Below the pieces are notes generated by a model, which had not been told where the DNA came from, did not search any database, and worked only from the letters and a program-made list of their open reading frames with translations. Position numbers and translations under genes: made by a program. 64,000 nucleotides of DNA from Angustibacter sp. Root456 (GTDB lineage: Bacteria; Actinomycetota; Actinomycetes; Actinomycetales; Angustibacteraceae), in assembly GCF_001426435.1 (NCBI RefSeq), contig NZ_LMER01000020.1, positions 193,824 through 257,823 on the forward strand. Reading direction: 5' to 3'. Shown here piece after piece: positions 1 to 9,006 of this stretch. Every line of letters starts with the position of its first letter. Positions within the stretch are counted from its first letter, which is position 1.

Positions 1-338
1 TCCAGCCCCTCGAGGACGTTGGCCAGCGCCCCGTGAAGCGGGTCGACGTCGGTGTCGGGGCCCGGGTCGGGCTCGAAGCGCTCGGTGGGGACGACGTCGC
101 CGATGGCCCCCAGCCGCGCGCCGGCCACGAGCACCTGGCTCACGGCCAGCAGGACGATGGGCAGGGCGACGTCCGGGCTGGTGCCGCTGGCCACCGTGGT
201 GGTCGCCTCGAGGTAGGCCCGCACGTCGATCGCGGTGTCGGCGGCGAGCCGCACCAGCTCGCGGCGCTCAGTCTCCGCAGGTGCGTTCTCGTCGTCGCGC
301 AGGTCGACGTCTGCCTCGGTGCGGGGTGGCTCAGACAT
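1..338 (-). CDS. DUF5063 domain protein, 3' part outside window
   Basis: The reverse strand reads from an ATG at 338 ([18 protein letters not shown]) without a stop to the window edge, so only the N-terminal 112 residues are seen. The stretch [17 protein letters not shown] followed by [10 protein letters not shown] matches the actinobacterial DUF5063 family that normally follows recR. The start codon overlaps the recR stop by 8 nt, which argues for translational coupling. No biochemical role is established for the family. The acidic N-terminus is poorly conserved in such proteins. The call rests on motif recall and on the recR context, and I am fairly sure of it. Confidence 0.75.
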   Translation of the reverse strand, partial: MSEPPRTEADVDLRDDENAPAETERRELVRLAADTAIDVRAYLEATTTVASGTSPDVALPIVLLAVSQVLVAGARLGAIGDVVPTERFEPDPGPDTDVDPLHGALANVLEGL

Positions 339-930
339 CCAGCAGTCTCCGTCCCTCGAAGGCTCGTCCCAGCGTGATCTCGTCGGCGTACTCGAGGTCG
401 CCACCCACCGGCAGACCCGAGGCGATGCGGGTGATCCGCAGGCCCATCGGGCGCAGCAGGCGGGCGAGGTAGGTGGCCGTGGCCTCGCCCTCGAGGTTGG
501 GGTCGGTGGCGATGATGACCTCGGTGACGACGCCGTCGGCGAGCCGCGTCATGAGCTCGCGGGTGCGCAGGTCGTCCGGGCCCACGCCGTCGATCGGGCT
601 GATGGCGCCACCCAGCACGTGGTAGCGGCCGCGGAACTCGCGCGTCTTCTCGATCGCCACGACGTCCTTCGGCTCCTCGACCACGCACAGCACGGCGAGG
701 TCGCGGCGCGGGTCGCGGCAGATGCGGCACAGCTCGTCCTGCGACACGTTGCCGCAGGTGGCGCAGAACCGGACCTTCTCCTTGACCTCGGTCAGCGCCT
801 GCACGAGGCGACGGACGTCGGCGGGCTCGGCCGCGAGCAGGTGGAAGGCGATGCGCTGGGCGCTCTTCGGCCCGACCCCGGGCAGCCGCCCGAGCTCGTC
901 GATGAGGTCTTGCACCACGCCTTCGTACAC
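331..930 (-). CDS. recR: Recombination mediator RecR
   Basis: RecR acts with RecF and RecO to load RecA on gapped DNA during recombinational repair. The 199-residue product has the full architecture: a helix-hairpin-helix ([11 protein letters not shown], residues 16-26), a four-cysteine zinc finger (C56, C59, C68, C71), a Toprim domain (about 79-175, with [15 protein letters not shown]) and the C-terminal tail with [16 protein letters not shown]. Length is normal for the family. It lies only 68 bp after dnaX and overlaps the next gene by 8 nt, so the three are probably one operon. The ybaB/ebfC gene that commonly sits between dnaX and recR is absent here. Confidence 0.97.
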   Translation of the reverse strand: MYEGVVQDLIDELGRLPGVGPKSAQRIAFHLLAAEPADVRRLVQALTEVKEKVRFCATCGNVSQDELCRICRDPRRDLAVLCVVEEPKDVVAIEKTREFRGRYHVLGGAISPIDGVGPDDLRTRELMTRLADGVVTEVIIATDPNLEGEATATYLARLLRPMGLRITRIASGLPVGGDLEYADEITLGRAFEGRRLLDV

Positions 931-998
931 ACCAGCACCCTACGTCCTCGGGCTGACAGCGGTTGCTTCGGCGGCGTACGACGCGCGGTGACTCGCCC

Positions 999-3083
999 TC
1001 AGCCGTCGCTCTCGTCGATGACGACGCCCCCGAGCAGCCGCTCGACGACCGGCCGCCCGACGAGGTCGCTGTCATCGGCGTCGTCATCGTCGACGCTGGG
1101 ATGGTCGTCCTGCGGCGCGACCCGGGGAGGGATCGGCGCAGCCGGTGCTGCCGGAGGGCTGGGCGCCTCGCGCGGCGGGCGCGCACCGGCCTCGCGCGCG
1201 TCGGAGGGTGCCGGACGCTGCGGCGGTGTGGCGTCCGACCGCTGGGGCCTCTCGGACGACGGCGCCGGCCGCTCGCCAGCGGGCGGCGCAGCGGCCTGCT
1301 GGGCGGGACGCTCGGACGAGGGCGCTGCCGGCGCGGGCGCCCGTCCCCAGCCGGCGGGCTCGCCGGACTCGTCGGCGGGTGGGCGAGCGGGCGCTGGTGC
1401 GCTCGGTGCGGTGGCCTGAGCACCGGGCCGGGAGGGCACCGTGTCGCCGTGCACCGCCTCGACCTGGGCGTCGAGCGCCAGGACGTCGATGAGCGCCTGC
1501 CGCACGAACTCACCGTGCGCGCCGGCCCGGAAGTTCGCGGCGGCTCCCTCGGAGGCGATGCCCAACGTGACCCGACGGCCGTCGAACGCCAGCACCTGGG
1601 CGTCCTTGACCATCATGAAGGTCACCTTCTTCATGCTGAACAGGCGCGTGGCGACGTCCGGCCACGCGTGCCGGATCGCCTCGACGTCGAGCGCGCCCGG
1701 CGTCGGCGCGGGGGCGGGCGGTGTGGTGGGCCTGGCCGGCGGACCCGGCGACTGCTCGGGCGCCGGCTCGGGCGGCTGCTCTTGGGTCGGCTCGGGCTCG
1801 GGCTCGGACGCCGGCTCGGCCTCGGGTGCCGCGGCCACCGGCTGAGCGTGGTGCGTGGGCATCACAGGTGATGCGGGGGCACCACGATCGGGCGCCGCGG
1901 CCGCTGGCACCGGTGCCGGTGCGGCGACCGACAGCCGCCGCTCGATCCGGTCGAGCCGCGCGCCGTAGCCGGCGGCGCCGTCGGCCGCCGGCAGCAGCAC
2001 TCGGGCGCACAGCAGCTCGAGCTGCAGGCGCGGGGCGGTCGCCCCGGTCAGCTCGGTGAGGCCGGTGTTGACGACGTCCGCCGCGCGCGAGAGCTCGGCG
2101 GCGCCGTACCGGGCGGCCTGGTCGCGCATCCGGTCGAGCTGGTCCTCGGGCGTGCCGCGCAAGATCGCACCCGCGCCCTCGGGCACCGCGCTGATCACCA
2201 CGAGGTCGCGCAAGCGCTCGAGCAGGTCCTCGACGAAGCGGCGCGGCTCGTGCCCGGACTCGATGACGCGGTCGACCACCCGGAACACCGTCGCCCCGTC
2301 ACCGGCCGCGAAGGCGTCGACCACGGCGTCGAGCAGCGCAGAGTCCGTGTAGCCGAGCAGCGACACCGCCCGCTCGTAGGTGATCCCGTCGTCGGACGAG
2401 CCCGCGATGAGCTGGTCGAGCACCGACAGCGAGTCGCGCACCGACCCACCACCTGCCCGCACCACCAACGGCAGCACGCCCTTGGCCACCTGCACCTGCT
2501 CGCGCTGGCACAGCTCGCCCAGGTAGTCCTGCAACCGCACGGGCGGTACGAGCCGGAACGGGTAGTGGTGCGTGCGCGAGCGGATCGTGCCGATGACCTT
2601 CTCGGGCTCGGTGGTCGCGAAGACGAACTTCACGTGCGGCGGCGGCTCCTCGACGACCTTGAGCAGCGCGTTGAAGCCCGCCGAGGTCACCATGTGCGCC
2701 TCGTCGATGATGTAGATCTTGTAGCGGCTCACCGCCGGCCCGAAGGACGCCTTCTCGCGCAGGTCGCGGGCGTCGTCCACACCACCGTGGCTCGCGGCGT
2801 CGATCTCGATGACGTCGACCGTGCCGGGGCCGCCGCGGGCCAGCCCGACGCACGAGGTGCACTCGCCGCACGGGTTGTCAGTGGGGCCCTGCTCGCAGTT
2901 GAGGCACCGCGCGAGGATGCGCGCGGACGTCGTCTTGCCGCACCCCCGAGGGCCGCTGAACAGGTAGGCGTGGCTCACCCGGCCGGTGCGCAGCGCCTGG
3001 CTCAGCGGCTCGGTGACGTGCTCCTGCCCGATGACGTCGGCGAAGGTCTCAGGCCGGTAGCGGCGGTACAGGGCGGTCGACAC
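999..3083 (-). CDS. dnaX: DNA polymerase III subunit gamma/tau
   Basis: This is the clamp-loader ATPase of the replicative polymerase. The 694-residue protein starts MSTALYRRYRPETFADVIGQ, the classic N-terminus. It has a Walker A motif (GPRGCGKTT, residues 44-52), zinc-binding cysteines in the 60-78 region, a DEAH Walker B (127-130) and sensor regions, then domain III. After about residue 385 there is a long Pro/Ala/Glu-rich linker with low-complexity stretches, as in other actinobacterial tau proteins, interrupted by a folded segment (about 475-550, RLFSMKKVTFMMVKDAQVL). No slippery sequence for a gamma frameshift was noticed. The SRP RNA gene lies immediately upstream. Confidence 0.96.
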   Translation of the reverse strand: MSTALYRRYRPETFADVIGQEHVTEPLSQALRTGRVSHAYLFSGPRGCGKTTSARILARCLNCEQGPTDNPCGECTSCVGLARGGPGTVDVIEIDAASHGGVDDARDLREKASFGPAVSRYKIYIIDEAHMVTSAGFNALLKVVEEPPPHVKFVFATTEPEKVIGTIRSRTHHYPFRLVPPVRLQDYLGELCQREQVQVAKGVLPLVVRAGGGSVRDSLSVLDQLIAGSSDDGITYERAVSLLGYTDSALLDAVVDAFAAGDGATVFRVVDRVIESGHEPRRFVEDLLERLRDLVVISAVPEGAGAILRGTPEDQLDRMRDQAARYGAAELSRAADVVNTGLTELTGATAPRLQLELLCARVLLPAADGAAGYGARLDRIERRLSVAAPAPVPAAAAPDRGAPASPVMPTHHAQPVAAAPEAEPASEPEPEPTQEQPPEPAPEQSPGPPARPTTPPAPAPTPGALDVEAIRHAWPDVATRLFSMKKVTFMMVKDAQVLAFDGRRVTLGIASEGAAANFRAGAHGEFVRQALIDVLALDAQVEAVHGDTVPSRPGAQATAPSAPAPARPPADESGEPAGWGRAPAPAAPSSERPAQQAAAPPAGERPAPSSERPQRSDATPPQRPAPSDAREAGARPPREAPSPPAAPAAPIPPRVAPQDDHPSVDDDDADDSDLVGRPVVERLLGGVVIDESDG

Positions 3084-3132
3084 GGGTCGACCCTAGCCCG
3101 CCCTCCCGACAGCGAGCAGGGGCGGACAGCAG

Positions 3133-3222
3133 CGACCCCTCGCGCACCCGCCAGAGCCCGCCTGCCCTTGCTGCCTTCCGGCCCTGGGGGGGTTCAGCGA
3201 GATGACGCCGCACGAGGGGTCG
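3133..3222 (-). ncRNA. ffs: Signal recognition particle RNA (small bacterial type, 4.5S-like)
   Basis: The reverse strand carries the conserved apical-loop block AGGGCCGGAAGGCAGCAAGG, the SRP RNA domain IV signature. The ends pair: CGACCCCTCG near 3222 with its complement CGAGGGGTCG near 3133, giving a hairpin of about 90 nt. The position directly upstream of dnaX on the same strand is typical for actinobacteria. A TAGAGT -10 box at 3229-3234 (reverse strand) precedes the 5' end by 6 nt. Ends are judged from pairing only. Confidence 0.9.
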
Positions 3223-3322
3223 GCATCCACTCTACAAGGAGCCGGGCCTCCACTCCGACCACGACCTCGCCGTGAAGACGGCGTGGTCGAGGGTGACGCG
3301 CGGCTCCGGTATTCTCGCCCGC

Positions 3323-3411
3323 GGAGGATTCGCATAGTGGCCTAGTGCGCACGATTGGAAATCGTGTTGGGTTAATCACCCTCAGGGGTTCAAATCCCCT
3401 ATCCTCCGCCA
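3323..3411 (+). tRNA. tRNA-Ser(GGA)
   Basis: Acceptor arms GGAGGAT (3323-3329) and ATCCTCC (3401-3407) pair; the discriminator is G3408 and CCA is encoded at 3409-3411. The anticodon loop TTGGAAA gives anticodon GGA at 3357-3359. The long variable arm is of the serine type. A TATTCT -10 box at 3310-3315 lies just upstream. Confidence 0.96.
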
Positions 3412-3414
3412 GCC

Positions 3415-3447
3415 GCGAAGGGCCCGGACGACGTCCGGGCCCTTCGC
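3415..3447. terminator. Bidirectional hairpin terminator
   Basis: A perfect 15-bp inverted repeat (3415-3429 with 3433-3447, loop GAC) sits 4 bp after tRNA-Ser(GGA). It lies between the tRNA (plus) and the HerA-like gene that converges on it (minus), so it could serve both. Confidence 0.75.
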
Positions 3448-3549
3448 GCGTCAGCGGGCACCGAGGTCCGAGAAATCGAGTGCCGAGAAGCCGAGAGCAG
3501 AGAAGTGGGGCACGGCGAGGCCGTGCAGTGCCCCACTGCTCTGCTCTCG

Positions 3550-5127
3550 TCAGCGGCGGCGGCGGGCGGTGCCGAAGAGGCTGCGGGTGATCTCGCGACC
3601 CAGCACCGTGCCGGCCGAGCGCAGCGCCGACTTGAAGGCGGACGACGTCACGACCTTCTCCACCATCGACTCCTCCTGCGCCTGAGGGCGGGGTGCACGG
3701 GGCGCCTCCTCGCGCGGCGCGGGTGTCGGGGCGGGCGCGGGCGCGGGTGAAGCGGGATCGGCGGCCGGCGCCTGGGCCAGCCGGGCGTTGAGCAGCTCGT
3801 AGGCCGACTCGCGGTCGACGGCCTGGCCGTAGCGGGCCTTCAGCGGGCTCGCCTCGACGGCGGCGGTGACGAGCGCGGCGTCCGAGGGCGCCATGAGCGA
3901 CATCGGCGCGCGCAGGCGGGTCCACGCGACCGGCGTCGGCGCGCCGCGCTCGGACAGCACGGTCACCACGGCCTCGCCGGTGCCGAGCTGGGTCAGCAGC
4001 TCCTCGAGGTCGTAGCCCGACTTCGGGAACGTCGACACCGTCGCCTTGAGCGCCTTGGCGTCGTCCGGGGTGTAGGCCCGCAGCGCGTGCTGCACCCGGT
4101 TGCCGAGCTGCGCGAGGACGCCGGACGGCACGTCCTTCGGCGTCTGCGTCACGAAGAACACGCCCACGCCCTTGCTGCGGATCAGCCGCACGGTCTGCTC
4201 GATCGCCGCGACGAAGTCCTTGCTGGCACCCGAGAACAGCAGGTGGGCCTCGTCGAAGAAGAACACCAGCTTGGGCTTGTCGAGGTCGCCCACCTCAGGC
4301 AGGTCGTGGAAGAGGTCGGCGAGCAACCACATCAGGAAGGTCGAGAACAGCTGCGGCTTGTCCTGCACACCCGGCAGCTCCAGACACGTGACCATGCCCT
4401 TGCCGTCGCTCGTCGTGCGCATGAGGTCGGCGGTGTCGAACTCCGGCTCGCCGAAGAAGACGTCGGCGCCGGCGTCCGCGAACGTGATGAGCTCGCGCAG
4501 GATCACGCCCGCCGTCGCCGCCGAGAGGCCCCCGAGCTCCTTCAGCTCGGCCTTCCCCTCGTCGGACGTCAGGTGCTGGACGACGGCCCGCAGGTCGGCG
4601 AGGTCGAGCAGCGACAGGCCGTTCTTGTCGGCGTAGTGGAAGACGAGAGCGAGGCTGGATTCCTGCACCTCGTTGAGCCCCAGCACCTTGGCCAGCAGCG
4701 TCGGCCCGAAGCTGGTGATGGTGGCGCGCACGGGCACCCCCGACCCCTGGCCGCCGAGCGAGAGGAACTCGGTGGGGAACGCGGTGGGCGTCCAGTCCTG
4801 GCCGACCTCGGTGGCGCGCGCCGTGATCTTGTCGTTCGTGGCGCCCGGCGTCGCGATGCCCGACAGGTCGCCCTTGATGTCAGCGAGGAACACCGGCACG
4901 CCCTGGGCCGACAGCTGCTCGGCCATGACCTGCAGGGTCTTGGTCTTGCCGGTGCCCGTGGCACCTGCCACCAGGCCGTGCCGGTTCAGCGACGACAGCG
5001 GGATCCGCACCGGTGCGTCGGCGTGCGCCGTGCCGTCGCTGACGGCGGCACCGAGGTCGAGCGCAGGACCCGACACGCCGTAGCCGGCACGAATCTGCTC
5101 CAGCTGGTCGTTCGCCGTCTCGGCCAT
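3550..5127 (-). CDS. DUF853 / HerA-like helicase ATPase (YjgR family)
   Basis: A 525-residue P-loop ATPase of the HerA/FtsK type, like E. coli YjgR. Walker A is GATGTGKTKTL (residues 55-65) and Walker B is FFFDEAHLLF (about 289-298). Downstream come conserved blocks FVTQTPKDVPSGVLAQLGNRVQHALRAYTPDD and a Pro/Ala-rich linker before a basic C-terminus. The physiological substrate of the family is unknown; DNA translocation is inferred from HerA. I chose the ATG at 5127 (MAETANDQLEQ) over the upstream ATGs because GGAGG lies 6 nt before it. The upstream extension is Arg/Pro-rich with no ribosome site. Confidence 0.9.
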   Translation of the reverse strand: MAETANDQLEQIRAGYGVSGPALDLGAAVSDGTAHADAPVRIPLSSLNRHGLVAGATGTGKTKTLQVMAEQLSAQGVPVFLADIKGDLSGIATPGATNDKITARATEVGQDWTPTAFPTEFLSLGGQGSGVPVRATITSFGPTLLAKVLGLNEVQESSLALVFHYADKNGLSLLDLADLRAVVQHLTSDEGKAELKELGGLSAATAGVILRELITFADAGADVFFGEPEFDTADLMRTTSDGKGMVTCLELPGVQDKPQLFSTFLMWLLADLFHDLPEVGDLDKPKLVFFFDEAHLLFSGASKDFVAAIEQTVRLIRSKGVGVFFVTQTPKDVPSGVLAQLGNRVQHALRAYTPDDAKALKATVSTFPKSGYDLEELLTQLGTGEAVVTVLSERGAPTPVAWTRLRAPMSLMAPSDAALVTAAVEASPLKARYGQAVDRESAYELLNARLAQAPAADPASPAPAPAPTPAPREEAPRAPRPQAQEESMVEKVVTSSAFKSALRSAGTVLGREITRSLFGTARRRR

Positions 5128-5222
5128 GGGTCCTCCACGCGGTCGCAGCGTCATGGCGGCCGGCGGGCGCGCCACGCCCGGGCCGCCCCGGTCGTCGCCC
5201 GAGCGTAGCGGCCAAGTCCCCG

Positions 5223-5228
5223 TAGGAT
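5223..5228 (+). promoter_or_regulatory. -10 box, leaderless promoter
   Basis: TAGGAT ends 6 nt before the GTG at 5235, and no Shine-Dalgarno sequence separates them. This geometry implies that transcription starts at or next to the start codon. Confidence 0.5.
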
Positions 5229-5234
5229 CGGGGG

Positions 5235-5534
5235 GTGATCTTCAAGGCCGTCGGGGACTCGCGACCGTACCCGGACCACGGGCTCACCACGCCCCGGGAC
5301 TGGTCGGACGTGCCGCCGCGCCAGGTGCGCCTCGACGAGCTGGTCACCACCAAGCGCACCCTCGACCTCGACGCGCTGCTCTCGGAGGACTCGACGTTCT
5401 ACGGCGACCTGTTCGCGCACGTGGTGGAGTACCAGGGCACCCTCTACCTCGAGGACGGCCTGCACCGCGCGCTGCGGGCCGCGCTGCAGCAACGGCCCGT
5501 GCTCCATGCGCGGGTGCTCGTCATCGAGGACTGA
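5235..5534 (+). CDS. Small conserved actinobacterial protein, VapB-antitoxin-like by family name
   Basis: A 99-residue protein starting MIFKAVGDSRPYPDHGL, with conserved blocks PPRQVRLDELVTTKRTLDL and DSTFYGDLFAHVV, then LYLEDGLHRALRAALQQR. I recall near-identical small proteins in many actinomycetes, some annotated as VapB-family antitoxins, always beside a LytR_C protein as here. There is no VapC-like PIN gene next to it, so a toxin-antitoxin role is doubtful. Translation starts at GTG 5235, 6 nt after a TAGGAT box, so the mRNA is probably leaderless. The next gene starts 13 bp after its stop. Confidence 0.8.
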   Translation: MIFKAVGDSRPYPDHGLTTPRDWSDVPPRQVRLDELVTTKRTLDLDALLSEDSTFYGDLFAHVVEYQGTLYLEDGLHRALRAALQQRPVLHARVLVIED

Positions 5535-5547
5535 CCGAGGGGGCGCC

Positions 5548-6165
5548 ATGGCGTACATCCAGGAAGCGTCGTCCTGGCGCACGCGCCGCCGGCGCCGCCA
5601 GTGGATCACGCTCGGGGTCGTCGTGGTGCTGCTCGTCGGAGCGGGCGCGGTGGCCTACGGCTTCTACTCCGGTGCCCTCGGTGGGCCCGAGGAGGTCAAC
5701 ATCGCCGCGCTGCCGCCATGCCCGACGTCCACGCCGGCGGCGCCCGTGCTGACGCCGGACAAAGTCACGGTGAACGTCTACAACGGCACCGCTCGCAACG
5801 GCCTGGCCGCGAAGGTCGCCACAGCGCTCGACCTGCGGACGTTCAACGTGGCAGCCATCGCGAACGACCCCAAGCACGCGAAGATCCCCGGTGCGGCCGA
5901 GATCCGCTACGGCGCCAAGGGCACCGCGGCCGCGAAGCTCGTGGCGGCCCAGCTCTCGGGAGCCAAGCTGGTCAAGGACGCCCGGCGCACGGCAGTGGTC
6001 GACCTCGTGCTCGGGGCGAAGTACCGGGGCCTGAAGCCCGTGGCGTCCAGCACGCCGACGCCGACGGGCACGCCCACCTGCCGGCCGGTCACGCCCTCGC
6101 CGACGGGAGCGGGCACCGCGACGGGCACGGGCACCGCGACCGCCACGGCGCGCCCTACGTCCTGA
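5548..6165 (+). CDS. LytR_C domain membrane-anchored protein
   Basis: A 205-residue protein with a short basic N-terminus (RTRRRRRQ), one transmembrane helix (about residues 19-40, WITLGVVVVLLVGAGAVAYGF) and an extracellular domain (about 70-165) starting VTVNVYNGTARNGLAAKVA, the signature of the LytR/CpsA/Psr C-terminal domain. It ends in a Thr/Pro/Gly-rich tail with TATGTGTATA-type repeats, likely wall-spanning. LytR_C domains accompany cell-wall glycopolymer ligases, so an envelope role is inferred. ATG 5548 is preceded by GAGGGGG. It forms a pair with the gene 13 bp upstream and converges with the CoA-transferase. Confidence 0.85.
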   Translation: MAYIQEASSWRTRRRRRQWITLGVVVVLLVGAGAVAYGFYSGALGGPEEVNIAALPPCPTSTPAAPVLTPDKVTVNVYNGTARNGLAAKVATALDLRTFNVAAIANDPKHAKIPGAAEIRYGAKGTAAAKLVAAQLSGAKLVKDARRTAVVDLVLGAKYRGLKPVASSTPTPTGTPTCRPVTPSPTGAGTATGTGTATATARPTS

Positions 6166-6173
6166 CGGCCCGG

Positions 6174-7007
6174 TCAGGCGGGGTGGGAGACGGCCACGAG
6201 CGGCAGGTCGTGCTCGCGCGCCCAGACCTCCCAGTCACGGGCCGGGCGCTGCGCGAAGGCGGCCTCGAGGTCCTCACGCGTGCCGTCGACGCCGAGCTCG
6301 GTGCACAGCCGCCGCCAGAAGTGCGGCTCGAGCGCGGCGACGGCGACCCAGCCCTCGCGGGCCTCGTAGAGCCCGTACGCCGGTAGCGCACCCCCGAGCG
6401 CACCGCCCTCGGTCGTCAGGCCGTAGCGCGCGGCCGCGGCCAGGTCGCGCGCGACGTCGGCGAGCGCGACCACCCGGTGCACGCCGACTCCTTCGCGCAC
6501 CCGCAGCAGCAGCGCGGCGAGCACCTCGGCCACCGCCCGCTCGGCTCCCGCGAGGTCGGCGACGAGCACCGTCGGCAGCTGCGGGGGCCGCACCATGCCG
6601 TTGGCGGCCTGGTACGTGAGGTCGTGGCCGGCGTGCGCCGAGTCGACGTCGCCGACGATCTCGAGGTGGCACAGCTGCGGGAACTCCCGGTGGAGCGATG
6701 GCCAGTCGAGCCCGAGCCGTTGCAGCGCAGCGGTTCGAGACGACGTCACGATGACGTCGGCACCGGCGAGTGCGTCGTCGAGCGCCGACCGCCCCTCAAC
6801 CGTCTTCAGGTCGACCACCCGCACCCGCTGCCCGCGCGTGACCGCGGAGTACCACGCCTCGCTCGCCAGTCGCAGCGGGTCGCCGGAGGGTGGCTCGATC
6901 TTCGTGACGTCGGCACCGAGCGCCTGCAAGCGAGCCACCGCAACGGGTCCGGGCACGTTGACCGCCAGTGAGACCACGGTGACGCCGGTCAGCACGTCGA
7001 CCGTCAT
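6174..7007 (-). CDS. CaiB/BaiF-type CoA-transferase family protein
   Basis: A family III CoA-transferase/racemase-like protein of 277 residues. It has the N-terminal Rossmann part (LTGVTVVSLAVNVPGPVAVARLQALGADVTKIEPPSGD) and GHDLTYQAANG, where the Asp corresponds to the catalytic residue in alpha-methylacyl-CoA racemases. At 277 residues it is clearly shorter than the usual 360-400 residues, but the end looks natural, matching short racemase-like members. The substrate cannot be told. ATG 7007 lies 4 nt after the stop of the upstream ABC exporter gene, so it is probably the last gene of that operon. It converges with the LytR_C gene. Confidence 0.8.
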   Translation of the reverse strand: MTVDVLTGVTVVSLAVNVPGPVAVARLQALGADVTKIEPPSGDPLRLASEAWYSAVTRGQRVRVVDLKTVEGRSALDDALAGADVIVTSSRTAALQRLGLDWPSLHREFPQLCHLEIVGDVDSAHAGHDLTYQAANGMVRPPQLPTVLVADLAGAERAVAEVLAALLLRVREGVGVHRVVALADVARDLAAAARYGLTTEGGALGGALPAYGLYEAREGWVAVAALEPHFWRRLCTELGVDGTREDLEAAFAQRPARDWEVWAREHDLPLVAVSHPA

Positions 7008-7011
7008 CGGC

Positions 7012-9006
7012 TCAGCCCTCCCGCACCAGGTCGTCGGCGTCCACGTGGGCGCCACGGAACTGCGCAGAGTACAGCCGGTAGTAGGCGCCGTGCCGCTCCA
7101 GCAGCTCGGCGTGCGTGCCCTGCTCCACGATGCGGCCCGACTCCATGACCAGGATCAGGTCGGCGTCGCGGATCGTCGACAGCCGGTGGGCGATGACGAA
7201 GCTCGTGCGGTCGAGGCGCAGCGCGTGCATCGCCTGCTGCACCAGCACCTCGGTGCGGGTGTCGACCGAGCTGGTCGCCTCGTCGAGGATCAGCAGCGAC
7301 GGGTCGGCCAGGAAGGCGCGCGCGATCGTGATGAGCTGCTTCTCACCCGCGCTGACGTTGCTGCCTTCTTCGTCGATCACCGTGTCGTAGCCGTTCGGCA
7401 GGGCGCGGACGAATCGGTCGACGTACGTCGCTCGGGCCGCCGCGAGCACCTGCTCCTCGGTGGCCCCGAGGTTGCCGTAGGCGATGTTGTCGCGGATCGT
7501 GCCGCCGAACAGCCACGCGTCCTGCAGCACCATCCCGATGCGGCCGCGCAGGTCGTCGCGGGCCAGCTGGGAGATGTCGACGCCGTCGAGGGTGATGCGC
7601 CCCGATGCGATGTCGTAGAAGCGCATCACGAGGTTGACCAGCGTGGTCTTGCCCGCGCCGGTGGGGCCGACGATGGCCACGGTGTGGCCGGGCTCGGCGA
7701 CGAGCGAGAGGTCGTCGATGAGGGGCGCGTCAGGCTTGTACCGGAACGACACGTGCTCGAACTCGACGCGGCCGCGCGGCTCGACCACCTGCGCCGGCAC
7801 CGCCGCGTCCGGCACCTCCTCCGCGGCGTCGAGCAGGTCGAACACCCGCTCGGCCGACGCGACGCCCGACTGCAGCAGGTTGGCCATCGAGGCCACCTGC
7901 GTGAGCGGCTGGGTGAACTGCCGCGAGTACTGGATGAAGGCAGTGACGTCACCGAGGCTGATCGCGCCGGACGCCACCCGCAGCCCGCCCACCACGGCCA
8001 CCGCGACGTAGCTGAGGTTCCCGATGAACATCATCGTCGGCATGATGATGCCGCTCACGAACTGCGCGCCGAAGCTGGCCTCGAACAGCTCGTCGTTCTT
8101 CGCGTCGAAGGCGGCCTCGACCTCGCGCGAGCGGCCGAAGACCTTCACCAGCTCGTGCCCGGTGAACGCCTCCTCGATCTGCGCGTTGAGCTCGCCCGTG
8201 TGCCGCCACTGGTCGACGAACAGCGGTTGCGACCGCTTGGCGATCTGCTGGGTGACGACGACAGACAGGGGCACCGCGACGAGTGCGATGACCGCCAGCA
8301 ACGGCGAGACGACCACCATCATCACGAGCACGCCCACCACGGTGAGCAGCGACGTCAGCAACTGGCTCAGCGTCTGCTGCAGCGACTGCTGGATGTTGTC
8401 GATGTCGTTGGTGACCCGGCTCAGCAGCTCGCCGCGCGGCTGGCCGTCGAAGTAGCCGAGGGGCAGCCGGTTGAGCTTGGTCTCGACGTCGCTGCGCAGC
8501 CGCTGCACGGTGTGCTGCACGACGCCGGTGAGGATGTAGCCCTGGAGCCAGGAGAACACCGACGACGCCAGGTAGATCACGAGAACGGCGATCAGCACCC
8601 GCGCCAGCGCACCGAAGTCGACGCCGGCGCCGGGTACGACGTGCAGTCGCGCCAGCATGTCGGCCATGCCGCCCTCGCCCCGGGCGCGCAGTGAGGCGAC
8701 GACCTGATCGAGCGACGACCCGACCGGCAGCCGCCGGCCGGCGACGCCGGCGAAGATGATGTCGATGGCACGGCCCATCACCTTGGGGCCGAGCACGCTC
8801 AGCCCGACGCTCACTACGGCGAGCGCGATGACCAGCACCACGCGGCTGCGGTGCGGGCGTAGGCGTCCCATGAGCCGCTTCGCCGACGGGCCGAAGTCGA
8901 TCGAGCGCTCGGTCGGCATCCCCATGCCACCGAAGTGCGGGCCACGAGCCGCGCCGGGGCGGTTGATCCGCTGCGGCACCTGGCGTCCGGGGCCGGTGGC
9001 GCTCAT
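7012..9006 (-). CDS. ABC exporter half-transporter (permease-ATPase), catalytic subunit
   Basis: A 664-residue multidrug/lipid-type ABC half-transporter. An N-terminal tail of about 50 residues precedes the six-helix ABC_membrane domain (to about 340). The ATPase has Walker [12 protein letters not shown] (about 446), signature [16 protein letters not shown] (variant of LSGGQ, about 549) and Walker [14 protein letters not shown] with the catalytic Glu. The start ATG 9006 overlaps the stop of the partner gene (ATGA), a hallmark of coupled subunits. With the partner's altered Walker B this points to a heterodimeric exporter. Substrate unknown. Confidence 0.92.
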   Translation of the reverse strand: MSATGPGRQVPQRINRPGAARGPHFGGMGMPTERSIDFGPSAKRLMGRLRPHRSRVVLVIALAVVSVGLSVLGPKVMGRAIDIIFAGVAGRRLPVGSSLDQVVASLRARGEGGMADMLARLHVVPGAGVDFGALARVLIAVLVIYLASSVFSWLQGYILTGVVQHTVQRLRSDVETKLNRLPLGYFDGQPRGELLSRVTNDIDNIQQSLQQTLSQLLTSLLTVVGVLVMMVVVSPLLAVIALVAVPLSVVVTQQIAKRSQPLFVDQWRHTGELNAQIEEAFTGHELVKVFGRSREVEAAFDAKNDELFEASFGAQFVSGIIMPTMMFIGNLSYVAVAVVGGLRVASGAISLGDVTAFIQYSRQFTQPLTQVASMANLLQSGVASAERVFDLLDAAEEVPDAAVPAQVVEPRGRVEFEHVSFRYKPDAPLIDDLSLVAEPGHTVAIVGPTGAGKTTLVNLVMRFYDIASGRITLDGVDISQLARDDLRGRIGMVLQDAWLFGGTIRDNIAYGNLGATEEQVLAAARATYVDRFVRALPNGYDTVIDEEGSNVSAGEKQLITIARAFLADPSLLILDEATSSVDTRTEVLVQQAMHALRLDRTSFVIAHRLSTIRDADLILVMESGRIVEQGTHAELLERHGAYYRLYSAQFRGAHVDADDLVREG

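Noticed and set aside
140-1513. Long reverse-strand frame rich in Arg/Pro overlapping recR and dnaX
   Set aside because: Wrong frame relative to two unmistakable genes; Arg/Pro/Ala-rich composition is typical of high-GC shadows.
5235-5534. Type II toxin-antitoxin system
   Set aside because: The protein carries the VapB label in databases by recall, but no VapC-like PIN gene is adjacent and its context is a LytR_C gene.
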